DNA of 8,082 nt from Gemmatimonadota bacterium (GCA_019347995.1 JAHWKH010000089.1:1-8082); one strand, 5' to 3'; counted from the first letter of the stretch, positions 1 to 6,867 are shown. The notes: generated by a model from the sequence alone, not told the origin. Made by a program: numbers and translations.

Positions 1-677
1 AGGCCGAGTCCCACCCCCGCGCCGAGCACGAAGACCACCACGTACACGAGCGCGAGCGGGTCGAAGCCCAGGGCCGATCGCAGGGCCTCGATGGTGGGGC
101 CGTAGATCCCCAGCACCTCGAGAAGGAACGCCCCGCTCACGCCGGGCAGGATCATCGCGCAGATCGCGACGCTGGCCGACGCGAACACCCGCAGCAGGCC
201 CGGCTGCGTCTCGGCCGCGAGCAGCGGGAGCCCGACCACCCAGAAGGCGGCGATGGCACCCGCCAGCGCCATGAGCAGGAGCTGCCACGTCATCCTGCCG
301 ATCCTCATCCACGGCACCGCGATGGAGGCGGCCACCAGGCCGAAGAAGAGGCCGCGCATCTGGTGGGGGTACGTCTCCAGGAGGTGGGGCATGAAGAAGG
401 ACGCCACGACGATCGCGGTGACGATGCCCGCCAGAAGTGGGATCACCAGCGCCCATTCCACCTCGCGCGCATGCTCCCGCGCCCGACCACCCTGTCCGCG
501 GATCAGGGCGAGGATCAGAGAGAACCCGCTGCTCAACGAGTCGATCAGCCGGGTGTAGATCCCGACGATCAGCGCCATGGTGCCGCCGCTGACGCCGGGG
601 ATGATGTCCGCCGCCCCCATGAGGAGTCCCTGGGCGTAGTGGAGCAGCGTCGCCCTTCGACGTTCGCCGCTACTCAC
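1..677 (-). CDS. DUF368 family polyprenyl-phosphate transporter, C-terminus cut by window edge
   Basis: This is a polytopic membrane protein of the DUF368 family, members of which (PopT) were recently shown to recycle undecaprenyl phosphate, the lipid carrier for cell-wall and surface polysaccharide synthesis, across the inner membrane. About 225 residues are visible; the family is usually near 300, so the C-terminal quarter lies beyond the left edge. The family hallmark is a repeated motif: IIPGVSGGT at residues 25-33 and ILPGVSGAF at 176-184, each beside a hydrophobic segment, consistent with two inverted structural repeats. Further hydrophobic stretches lie near residues 34-48, 76-95, 108-124, 131-154 and 208-225. 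The start is the GTG at 677-675, which overlaps the pcm stop as GTGA and gives a basic N-terminus (GERRR) before the first membrane segment. It is the last visible gene of the operon and is probably translationally coupled to pcm. Family assignment is firm; the transport role rests on homology. Confidence 0.9.
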   Translation of the reverse strand, partial: MSSGERRRATLLHYAQGLLMGAADIIPGVSGGTMALIVGIYTRLIDSLSSGFSLILALIRGQGGRAREHAREVEWALVIPLLAGIVTAIVVASFFMPHLLETYPHQMRGLFFGLVAASIAVPWMRIGRMTWQLLLMALAGAIAAFWVVGLPLLAAETQPGLLRVFASASVAICAMILPGVSGAFLLEVLGIYGPTIEALRSALGFDPLALVYVVVFVLGAGVGLG

Positions 678-1372
678 GCGTCGCCCGGCTCGCTGGCCCA
701 TCCGAAGCGGCCCAGCAGCGGGACGAAGCTCGCACCCTCCCCCAGGACCTCCTCGCGGACCTCCCCGTCCTCGCGGCGTACCAGCAGGAGGCTCTGCTCG
801 TCCCGGCTCCCCACGGGGATGAGCATGCGTCCGGGGTCGGCGAGCTGCTCCACCAGCGCCTCGGGCACGGAAGGCGAGGCCGCCGAGACCACGATGACCG
901 GGTAGGGCGCGTACTTCCGCCAACCGATGGTGCCGTCGCCCACCAGCAGCGCCACGTTGTTCAGCTTGAGGGCGTCCAGGGCGGCGCGCGCCCGCTGCGA
1001 CAGCTCGCGCACCCGCTCCACCGAGTAGACCCGGTCGGCCAGGAGCGCCAGCAGCGCAGTGAGATAGCCGCTCCCCGTGCCGATCTCCAGGACGTGCTCG
1101 TCCTCGCGGGGCCGCAGCACGGCCAGGTAGAGGGCCTGGAGCGACGGCTGGGACGCGGTCTGCCCGTAGCCGATGGGCACGGGGGCGTCGTCGTAGGCCC
1201 GGTTCCACACGCCCTCGGGGACGAAGAGGTGCCGCGGCACCTGGTCCAGGAGTCGGAGGATCTCCAGGTCCTGGACACCCCGGGCCCTCACCTGCTCGAT
1301 CAGCTTGCGGCGATAGCCCACGAAGCGCGGGTCGTCGGGGGCGCCGGGACCGCTCACAGGTCCAGGTTCCAT
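674..1372 (-). CDS. pcm: Protein-L-isoaspartate O-methyltransferase
   Basis: A cytoplasmic SAM-dependent methyltransferase that methylates L-isoaspartyl residues arising in ageing proteins, so that they can revert to normal aspartate. The 232-residue product has the family landmarks in order: PIGYGQTASQP (about residues 66-76), the SAM-binding motif I VLEIGTGSGYLTA (about 94-106), VYSVER in the second strand, GDGTIGW near 143, VPEALVEQL followed by GRMLIPVG, and the C-terminal FVPLLGRFGW. Length is slightly above the usual 205-225. I chose the ATG at 1372 because a strong ribosome-binding site (GGAGGAGGT, 1387-1379) sits 6 nt upstream; this gives a 19-bp overlap with surE. An in-frame GTG at 1357 would make a 4-bp GTGA overlap and is the alternative. 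Next to surE, as in many bacteria where the two act in stationary-phase survival. The long in-frame extension upstream of 1372 lies inside surE and is not real coding sequence. Confidence 0.95.
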   Translation of the reverse strand: MEPGPVSGPGAPDDPRFVGYRRKLIEQVRARGVQDLEILRLLDQVPRHLFVPEGVWNRAYDDAPVPIGYGQTASQPSLQALYLAVLRPREDEHVLEIGTGSGYLTALLALLADRVYSVERVRELSQRARAALDALKLNNVALLVGDGTIGWRKYAPYPVIVVSAASPSVPEALVEQLADPGRMLIPVGSRDEQSLLLVRREDGEVREEVLGEGASFVPLLGRFGWASEPGDA

Positions 1373-2103
1373 CCCCGCACCTCCTCCATGAGCGGGTAGT
1401 TCGTCAGGTCGAGGTGGAGGGGCGTCACCGAGATGTAGCCCTCCTCCACGGCGCGGAAGTCCGAATCGGGCGGCCCGCTCCACTCACTCGACCCGCCGCC
1501 GATCCAGAAATACTCGCGGCCGGACGGGTCGTTGGCCCGCGTGATGGAGTCGCTGTAGCGGCGCCGGCCCAGCGAGGTGACGCGCACCCCCTTCACGTCG
1601 GCGGGAGCGACCGGCGGGAGGTTGACGCTGAAGAGCGTGTTCTGCGGAAAGCCCTCGCGCTCCAGCAGGGAGACCAGGAGCGAGCGCACGTGCCCCTCCC
1701 ACGCCTCCAGCTCGTCGAACATGTCGCCGGTGTAGGAGAGGGCTACGGCGGGGATTCCCAGCACGGTGGCCTCCATGGCGGCGGACACGGTGCCCGAGTA
1801 GAGCACGTCCTCGCCCATGTTGGGCCCGTGGTTGATGCCGCTCAGCACCACGTCGGGCCGAAGCTCCAGGAGCTCGCTCACCGCCACGAGGACGCAGTCG
1901 GTGGGCGTCCCGTCCACGACGAAGGCCCCGTCGGGAGCGCGCCGCGCCCGCAGGGGGTTGTGCAGCGTGAGGGAATGGCTCGTGGCGCTCTGCTCCCGGT
2001 CAGGCGCCACGACCGTGACCTCGCCCAGCGCCCGAGCCGCCGAGGCCAGCACCCCGATGCCCGTGGCGAGATATCCGTCGTCGTTCGTGACCAGCACCCT
2101 CAT
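1354..2103 (-). CDS. surE: 5'/3'-nucleotidase SurE (survival protein)
   Basis: A cytoplasmic metal-dependent phosphatase that removes phosphate from nucleoside 5'- and 3'-monophosphates and, in some species, from short polyphosphate. The 249-residue length matches the family (E. coli 253). The opening MRVLVTNDDGY carries the metal-binding Asp8-Asp9 pair; Ser39 in APDREQSATSHSLT and Asn91 in SGINHGPNMGEDVLYSGTVSAAMEA complete the expected metal site. VDGTPTDCV (about 63-71) and the late ISVTPLHLDLT strand are also typical. The start is the ATG at 2103-2101, because family proteins begin exactly at MRxLxTNDDG and this ATG overlaps the merR stop as ATGA. Reading further upstream in frame only traverses merR in another frame. 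Downstream it overlaps pcm. The pairing with pcm fits the known surE-pcm stationary-phase module. Confidence 0.97.
   Translation of the reverse strand: MRVLVTNDDGYLATGIGVLASAARALGEVTVVAPDREQSATSHSLTLHNPLRARRAPDGAFVVDGTPTDCVLVAVSELLELRPDVVLSGINHGPNMGEDVLYSGTVSAAMEATVLGIPAVALSYTGDMFDELEAWEGHVRSLLVSLLEREGFPQNTLFSVNLPPVAPADVKGVRVTSLGRRRYSDSITRANDPSGREYFWIGGGSSEWSGPPDSDFRAVEEGYISVTPLHLDLTNYPLMEEVRGWNLDL
1379..1387 (-). promoter_or_regulatory. Strong ribosome-binding site deciding the pcm start
   Basis: GGAGGAGGT on the minus strand lies 6 nt before the ATG at 1372, inside the last codons of surE. It is the best Shine-Dalgarno match among the operon junctions I inspected and favours the ATG over the in-frame GTG at 1357, which would repeat the GTGA overlap seen elsewhere. 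Pcm may therefore be initiated partly independently of surE translation (inference). Confidence 0.7.
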
Positions 2104-2492
2104 GTCGTCCCCTTCCCCTGTTCCCCCTGCGCCTCCCGCGGCGGCGCCAGCACCTCGAGGAGCGCCTGCAGCTCCTCCTTCATCCCCGACAGCACCTCCG
2201 GCTCCAGCACCACGTGGCGCTCCTCCTCCAGCTCCCCCTCGGAGCGCATCTCCTGGAGCCTCTGACGCGCGCCCTCGATGGTGTACTTCTCCTCGTACAG
2301 CAGGTGCTTCACCAGGAGGATCAGCTCGATGTCCTTGGCCCGGAAGACGCGGTTGCCCGCACTGTTCTTCCCCGGGTGCAGGACGTCGAACTGGGTCTCC
2401 CAGTAGCGCAGCACGTGGGGCTTGAGGCCGGTGAGGTCGCACACCTCTCCGATGGCGTAGTACTCCTTCTTCGCGATGCGCTCGTCGCTCAC
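2100..2492 (-). CDS. Small MerR-family transcriptional regulator
   Basis: A 130-residue DNA-binding protein. Residues 11-80 form a MerR-type winged helix-turn-helix: YYAIGEVCDLTGLKPHVLRYWE (11-32), the wing segment NSAGNRVFRAKDIELI (43-58), and then a helix with YTIEGARQRLQEM. The C-terminal 50 residues are acidic and helical (EGELEEERHVVLEPEVLSG, then KEELQALLEVL) and look like a short dimerisation coiled coil. No effector domain follows. Cys18 is the only cysteine, so the metal-sensing arrangement of MerR, ZntR or CueR is absent. The start is the GTG at 2492-2490, which forms GTGA with the gpsA stop and has GGAG about 8 nt upstream; the long open frame further upstream is antiphase gpsA. 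It lies in the middle of a lipid, ribosome and stress operon, so autoregulation of the operon or control of envelope genes is plausible. Its target and signal cannot be read from the sequence. Confidence 0.9.
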   Translation of the reverse strand: MSDERIAKKEYYAIGEVCDLTGLKPHVLRYWETQFDVLHPGKNSAGNRVFRAKDIELILLVKHLLYEEKYTIEGARQRLQEMRSEGELEEERHVVLEPEVLSGMKEELQALLEVLAPPREAQGEQGKGTT

Positions 2493-3502
2493 CGCCAGCG
2501 CTCCGGCTTGGGCTCGCGCGTCATGAGCTCCTCGACCGCGTGGCGGGGGTCCTTGCCCCGGGCGAGAACGGCGTGGATCTCGGAGGCGATGGGCATCTCG
2601 ACCCCGTGGCGCTCGGCCAGCGCCACCACGGCCTCCGCGGTCTTCACGCCCTCGGCCACCGCCGACATGGGCCCGAGGATCTCCTCCAGCGTCTCCCCCT
2701 GCCCCAGGCGGTAGCCCACGGTGCGGTTGCGGGACAGCTCGCCGGTGCAGGTCAGGACCAGGTCGCCCATGCCGGCCAGGCCCGCGAACGTCTCGGCCTG
2801 GGCCCCCATGGCCACGCCCAGCCGGGACATCTCGGCCAGGCCACGGGTGATGACCGCCGCGCGGGTGTTGTGGCCGAACCCGAGACCGGCCGTGACCCCC
2901 GCGGCGATGGCGATGACGTTCTTGAGGGCGCCTCCGAGCTCCACGCCCACGACATCGCGGTTCGTGTAGACGCGGAAGATGGCGGTCTGGAAGAGCTCCT
3001 GCACGCTGCGCGCCGCCTCCTCGCTGGCGCTGGCCGCCACGACGGCGGTGGGCTCTCCCGCGGCGACCTCCACGGCGAAGCTGGGGCCCGAGAGCACCGT
3101 GAAGCCCTCCATCTGGGCGTCGGAAAGGACGTCGCCCAGCACCTCGTCCATGCGCCGTAGCGTCGAGGTCTCGATGCCCTTGGAGGCGCTCACGACGATG
3201 GCGTCGTCCGGGAGATGGGGCGCGGCGCCGGTCATCACGCGCCCCACGAACTGGGAGGGGCTCACCGAGACCACGAAGGCCGCGCCCTCCAGCGCCTCCT
3301 CCATGGAGGCGGTGGCCCGCAGCGACTCGGGCAGCGGCGCTCCCGGCAGGAACGACTCGTTCACGTGGCGTTCGTTGACCTGCTCCACGACTTCCGCCTC
3401 GAAGGCCCACAGGCGGACCCTGTGGCCCTGTCCGGCCAGGACGGCGGCCAGGGCGGTGCCCCAGCTTCCGGCGCCCACGACCGCGGTGCGCGTCTCTGTC
3501 AT
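2489..3502 (-). CDS. gpsA: NAD(P)H-dependent glycerol-3-phosphate dehydrogenase
   Basis: A cytoplasmic enzyme reducing dihydroxyacetone phosphate to sn-glycerol-3-phosphate, the backbone for phospholipids. The 337-residue length matches the family (E. coli 339). The N-terminal Rossmann motif VVGAGSWGTALA is at residues 8-19; SASKGIE (105-111), SGPSFAVEVAAGEPTAVV (138-155), the catalytic-lysine segment ELGGALKNVIAIAAG with Lys194, HNTRAAVITRGLAEM (211-225), GLAGMGDLVLTCTGELSRN (241-259) and EGVKTA (284-289) follow in the correct order. The position often occupied by Asp in GDNTKAA is His211 here, a minor variation. The ATG at 3502-3500 overlaps the plsY stop as ATGA, has GGAG upstream, and puts the Rossmann motif at the usual distance from the N-terminus. 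It sits directly after plsY, whose product consumes the glycerol-3-phosphate made here. Confidence 0.98.
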   Translation of the reverse strand: MTETRTAVVGAGSWGTALAAVLAGQGHRVRLWAFEAEVVEQVNERHVNESFLPGAPLPESLRATASMEEALEGAAFVVSVSPSQFVGRVMTGAAPHLPDDAIVVSASKGIETSTLRRMDEVLGDVLSDAQMEGFTVLSGPSFAVEVAAGEPTAVVAASASEEAARSVQELFQTAIFRVYTNRDVVGVELGGALKNVIAIAAGVTAGLGFGHNTRAAVITRGLAEMSRLGVAMGAQAETFAGLAGMGDLVLTCTGELSRNRTVGYRLGQGETLEEILGPMSAVAEGVKTAEAVVALAERHGVEMPIASEIHAVLARGKDPRHAVEELMTREPKPERWR

Positions 3503-4203
3503 CGGGATGTCTCCGGGTTCGAAGGGGTGCCGTCCGCGCCCCGGGTCGCCTCGTCCGGGGGGTCGGGGGGCGCGTCCGTCTCGAGGGGAGGGACCACGTG
3601 GCGGCCGAGGCTGCGACCGAAGCGGTGCTCTTCGCCCCGGACCAGCCGCCGGACGTTGCCCCGGTGCGCCCACAGCACGAACGCCGCCAGGCCCACCGTG
3701 AACGCGAGGAGCGCGTCGCCTCCCCGATGCGGGGTGAAGAGGAGGGCGATCGGAATGGTGAGGGCGGCGAGGATCGAGGCCGGCGATACGATGCGCGTGG
3801 TCAGCGCCGTCGCCATCCACACGACGAAGCCCGCCAGCACGGCGAGGGGCGCCAGGCCGAGGAACACGCCGGCGCTGGTGGCCACGCCCTTCCCGCCCCG
3901 GAAGCGCACCCACACGCTGAACACGTGTCCCAGGATGGCCGCGCCCCCGTATGCCAGCGCCCATCCCCACGGCGCTCCGTCCAGCCGGGAGAAGAGCCAC
4001 ACCGGAAGCCAGCCCTTGCCCACGTCGACCAGCATCACCGGCAGGGCCGCCTTCCATCCCAGCACCCTCAGGGTGTTGGTGGCGCCCAGGTTCCCGCTCC
4101 CCTCGTGGCGCAGGTCCACGCCGTACAGCGAGCGTCCCACCCAGAAGCTGGTGGGGATGGCGCCCAGGAGGTACGCCAGGACCAGGAGGAGGAGAGGATT
4201 CAC
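3499..4203 (-). CDS. plsY: Acyl-phosphate:glycerol-3-phosphate acyltransferase
   Basis: An integral inner-membrane enzyme that transfers the acyl group from acyl-phosphate (made by PlsX) to glycerol-3-phosphate, giving lysophosphatidate. All three conserved cytoplasmic motifs are present: EGSGNLGATNTLR (34-46), GHVFSVWVRFRGGKGVATSAG (92-112) and AHRGNVRRLVRGEE (179-192). Hydrophobic segments lie around residues 3-17, 52-70, 80-97, 112-134, 138-157 and 163-180. The product is 234 residues against about 200 for the family; the excess is a hydrophilic, proline- and acid-rich tail after about residue 205. The GTG at 4203-4201 was chosen because it forms GTGA with the der stop, has GGAGGG just upstream, and yields the short hydrophobic N-terminus typical of PlsY. 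Reading further upstream in frame only enters der in another frame. Placed immediately before gpsA, its substrate supplier. No plsX is visible in the window. Confidence 0.97.
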   Translation of the reverse strand: MNPLLLLVLAYLLGAIPTSFWVGRSLYGVDLRHEGSGNLGATNTLRVLGWKAALPVMLVDVGKGWLPVWLFSRLDGAPWGWALAYGGAAILGHVFSVWVRFRGGKGVATSAGVFLGLAPLAVLAGFVVWMATALTTRIVSPASILAALTIPIALLFTPHRGGDALLAFTVGLAAFVLWAHRGNVRRLVRGEEHRFGRSLGRHVVPPLETDAPPDPPDEATRGADGTPSNPETSR

Positions 4204-5537
4204 CGACCCTCCGGGTCGTTCGAGGCGCGGATACGGATGCGGACGGGGGTTCCCATGAAGCCCCAGCGCTCGCGGAACCCGTTGTGGATGTAGCGAATGT
4301 AGTGCTCCGGCACGTCGCCGGGCATGTTGGAGAACGCCACGAACATCGGCGGCTCGGTCGTCACCTGGGTGGCGTAGCGCAGCTTCACCTGCCGGCCACG
4401 AGCGTGGGGCGGAGGCTGCCGCTGCACCAGCGCCTGGAGCACGTCGTTCACCTCCGGCGTCGGGATGCGGCGGGCCCTCTGCTCCTGCACCTCCAGGACG
4501 AGGTCGAGCGTCCTGCGCACGCGCTGTCCCGAAAGCGCCGAAGCGAACAGGACCGGCACCCACTTGAGGAACGGCACCTTCTCACGGATGTGCCGTTCGA
4601 AGGCCGGCGCCGTCTTGTCGTCCTTCTCCACCAGGTCCCATTTGTTGACCACCAGGATCACGCCGCAACCCGCCTCCCACGCCATCTCCGCCACCTTGAC
4701 GTCCTGGCCGTGCAAGGGCTCGGTGGCGTCCACCAGCACCAGCGCGACGTCCGCGTCCTGCACGACCCGCGCCGTCCTGAGGGAGCTGTAATACTCGATG
4801 GGCTCCTGGATGCGCGCGTGGCGGCGCAGGCCGGCCGTGTCCACGAAGACCAGCGTGCGGCCGTGATAGGCCATGGGCGTGTCGACGGGGTCGCGCGTCG
4901 TGCCGGCCACCTCGCTCACGACGACGCGCTCCTCGCCGAACAGGCGGTTCACGAAGCTCGACTTCCCGACGTTGGGCTTGCCGATGACCGCGACGCGGAC
5001 CTCCTCGGGCGGCTGGGGCTCCTGGTCGGCGGGTGGGAGCGCGTCCACCACGGCGTCGAGGAGGTCCCCCGTCCCCTTCCCCGAGATGGCGCTCACCGGA
5101 TGGGGCTCGCCCATGCCCATCGACCAGAAGTCGAGATACGACGTGTCCCTTGGGAGGTTGTCGACCTTGTTGGCCACCATGAGGACCGGCCGGTCGGTCT
5201 TGCGCAGCACCTCGGCCAGCTTCTCGTCCAGCGGATGCACGCCGTCCTTGGAATCCACCACCAGGAGGATCACGTGGGCCTCGGCCACGGCGGCCATGGC
5301 CTGGGCGCGCACGGCGCGGTCGAGGGGCTCGTCGCTCCCCTCGATGATCCCGCCGGTGTCGACGATGAAGAAGTGGCGGCCCGACCAGTCGGCGCGGGCG
5401 AAGTTGCGGTCGCGGGTCACGCCCGGCTGGTCGTCCACGATGGCCAGCCGACGTCCGATGATCCGGTTGAAGAACGTCGACTTGCCGACGTTGGGGCGGC
5501 CGACCACCGCCACCACCGGGAGGTGGGCCGCGCTCAC
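4200..5537 (-). CDS. der: Ribosome biogenesis double GTPase Der (EngA)
   Basis: An essential cytoplasmic GTPase with two tandem G domains that assists 50S ribosomal subunit maturation. At 445 residues it has standard length. G domain 1: P-loop GRPNVGKS (13-20), G2 Thr in PGVTRDR (38-44), DTGG (60-63), NKVD (123-126), SAISGKG (149-155). G domain 2: GKPNVGKS (186-193), AGTTRDPVDT (211-220), DTAG (233-236), NKWD (298-301). The C-terminal KH-like domain (about 355-440) has the family signature PPPHARGRQVKLRYATQ and ends with GFMGTPVRIRIR. All nucleotide-binding motifs look intact. The start codon is the GTG at 5537-5535, overlapping the DUF512 stop as GTGA. No good Shine-Dalgarno precedes it, so translation is probably coupled to the upstream gene (inference). 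The order DUF512-der-plsY-gpsA also occurs in many Firmicutes, supporting an old conserved cluster. Confidence 0.98.
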   Translation of the reverse strand: MSAAHLPVVAVVGRPNVGKSTFFNRIIGRRLAIVDDQPGVTRDRNFARADWSGRHFFIVDTGGIIEGSDEPLDRAVRAQAMAAVAEAHVILLVVDSKDGVHPLDEKLAEVLRKTDRPVLMVANKVDNLPRDTSYLDFWSMGMGEPHPVSAISGKGTGDLLDAVVDALPPADQEPQPPEEVRVAVIGKPNVGKSSFVNRLFGEERVVVSEVAGTTRDPVDTPMAYHGRTLVFVDTAGLRRHARIQEPIEYYSSLRTARVVQDADVALVLVDATEPLHGQDVKVAEMAWEAGCGVILVVNKWDLVEKDDKTAPAFERHIREKVPFLKWVPVLFASALSGQRVRRTLDLVLEVQEQRARRIPTPEVNDVLQALVQRQPPPHARGRQVKLRYATQVTTEPPMFVAFSNMPGDVPEHYIRYIHNGFRERWGFMGTPVRIRIRASNDPEGR

Positions 5538-6805
5538 AGCCCGCGCAGCGCCGCCGTGACCTCGTGCCCCGCCACCACCCGGGCCGGCGCCAGCGCGGCC
5601 TCGAGCTCCGTGAAGGGAAGGCTGTCGATGAAGAGCCCCTCGCCGTTCAACGCCTCGCCGGGGAGGAGGACCAGGTCGCCGTCACGCCCGCCGTCCAGGG
5701 TCGTCAGGATGTCGGCGCCCGCCAGCAGGCCCGCCACCGTGACGCTCTCCCCGTAGAAGCGGTTCTCCACCTCCACGATCTCCACGTCGGCGCCGGTGGC
5801 CGCGGCGAGGCGGGGGGCCCGCTCGCGCAGGAAGGGCGCCATGGAGCCGGCGGTGACGACGCGCACGCGGCGGCCGTCGAGGCGCGGGACCCGGTCGAGC
5901 CCCGCGTCGAAGTCGTCCAGGAAGCGGCGCACCGCGCCCACGCCGTTCTCCACCAGGTCGAAGTCGTCGTAGTACGCCTCGTCGGGGAGCGGGAGCCCCG
6001 CGGCCAGGAACATCTCGTCGGCCGCGTAGCACCAGCCGGTGCCGCGCTCGGCGGCGGCGCGTTCTCGCGCCCGCTCCACCTGCCCGACGGCCCGGGCCGC
6101 TTCGCCGGCTTCCAGGGGCCGCACCGGCCTGCCGAGGTTGTAGCGCGTGAGCCCCACCGGCACCACCGACAGGCTGCGCACGGCGGGACCCAGCGCCCAC
6201 AGGTCGTCGATGGTGCGGTCGAGGTGCGCGCCGTCGTTCCACTCGGGGCACAGCACGACCTGGGTGTGCACCTCGAGCCCGTTGTCGGCGAAGTCGCGCA
6301 GATGCTCCAGGATGAGGCCCGCCCTCTCGTTCTTGAGCAGGCGGATGCGCACCTCGGGCTCGGTGGCGTGGACGCTCACGTACAGCGGCGAGAGCCGCTG
6401 GTCGATGAGCCGCTGGATGCCCTTCGGGCCCAGGTTGGTGAGCGTGACGTAGCTCCCGTAGGTGAACGAGAGCCGGAAGTCGTCGTCGCGCAGCCAGAGG
6501 CTGTCGCGCACGCCCGGAGGATTGCCGTCGATGAAGCAGAAGACGCACTCGTTGGCGCACTCCCGCACCTTGTCCGGCGCCGGCACGATGCCCATGGGCT
6601 CGGCCGGGTCGCGGGCGATCTCGTAGACCACCGCCTCCCCCGAGGGGGTGACGGCCTCGAGCTCCAGCTCGCCGTCGGCCAGCAGGAAGGCGAGGTCGAT
6701 GCCGTCCCTCACCTTCTCGCCGTTGATCCGGATGATCCGGCTGCCGATCTCGAGCTCGAGGGCGTCGGCGACGCTGCCGGTCTCGATTCCCGCGATGCGT
6801 ACCAC
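5534..6805 (-). CDS. DUF512 radical SAM protein with N-terminal PDZ-like domain
   Basis: A 423-residue member of the DUF512 radical SAM family, whose reaction and substrate are not established. The N-terminus (about 1-65) resembles a PDZ-like fold: IAGIETGSVADALELEIGSRIIRING, then EKVRDGIDLAFLL. The radical SAM iron-sulfur motif is CX3CX2C with Cys83, Cys87 and Cys90 (ECANECVFCF), followed by the family pattern SLWLRDDDFRLSFTYGSYVTLTNL (102-125) and PLYVSVHATEPEVR (140-153). The C-terminal DUF512 domain covers roughly 210-420, with VVPVGLTRYN, WCYAADEMFLAAG, VTAGSMAPFL and LPGEALN. The start is a GTG at 6805-6803 with GGGAG about 5 nt upstream; an in-frame TGA 15 nt further upstream rules out a longer form. 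It is the first gene of the operon and overlaps der. This conserved linkage suggests a role near ribosome maturation or RNA/protein modification, but that is inference. Confidence 0.93.
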   Translation of the reverse strand: MVRIAGIETGSVADALELEIGSRIIRINGEKVRDGIDLAFLLADGELELEAVTPSGEAVVYEIARDPAEPMGIVPAPDKVRECANECVFCFIDGNPPGVRDSLWLRDDDFRLSFTYGSYVTLTNLGPKGIQRLIDQRLSPLYVSVHATEPEVRIRLLKNERAGLILEHLRDFADNGLEVHTQVVLCPEWNDGAHLDRTIDDLWALGPAVRSLSVVPVGLTRYNLGRPVRPLEAGEAARAVGQVERARERAAAERGTGWCYAADEMFLAAGLPLPDEAYYDDFDLVENGVGAVRRFLDDFDAGLDRVPRLDGRRVRVVTAGSMAPFLRERAPRLAAATGADVEIVEVENRFYGESVTVAGLLAGADILTTLDGGRDGDLVLLPGEALNGEGLFIDSLPFTELEAALAPARVVAGHEVTAALRGL

Positions 6806-6832
6806 GATTCTCCCGCGTCCTCAGGGGCTCCG

Positions 6833-6858
6833 CTCGACCCGCCGCGCGGCGGATCGAG
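6833..6858 (-). other. GC-rich hairpin in the operon leader
   Basis: An almost perfect inverted repeat: CTCGA-T-CCGCC on one side and GGCGG-G-TCGAG on the other (minus-strand reading), around a short GC-rich loop. In minus-strand RNA the single mismatch becomes a G-U wobble, giving about 11 pairs. It lies 27 bp before the DUF512 start. No T-run follows on either strand, so it is not a standard intrinsic terminator. If the weak promoter candidate nearby is right, it would form at the extreme 5' end of the operon mRNA, where stem-loops can protect against decay. Confidence 0.5.
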
Positions 6859-6867
6859 AGCCTGAAA

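Noticed and set aside
2104..2442. An N-terminal extension of surE
   Set aside because: The extension is merR read in another frame. SurE proteins begin at MRxLxTNDDG, which matches the ATG at 2103.
3503..4057. An N-terminal extension of gpsA
   Set aside because: It is plsY in another frame; the ATG at 3502 puts the Rossmann motif at the correct distance from the N-terminus.
3951..5756. A 601-codon open frame on the plus strand, longer than der itself
   Set aside because: It is antisense to der and plsY, whose full set of family motifs is on the minus strand. Its translation is His/Arg/Val-rich without recognisable domains, as expected from complementary high-GC codon bias.
5564..6865. A 433-codon open frame on the plus strand opposite the DUF512 gene
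   Set aside because: Same GC-driven antisense artefact; the minus strand encodes an intact radical SAM protein over the same bases.
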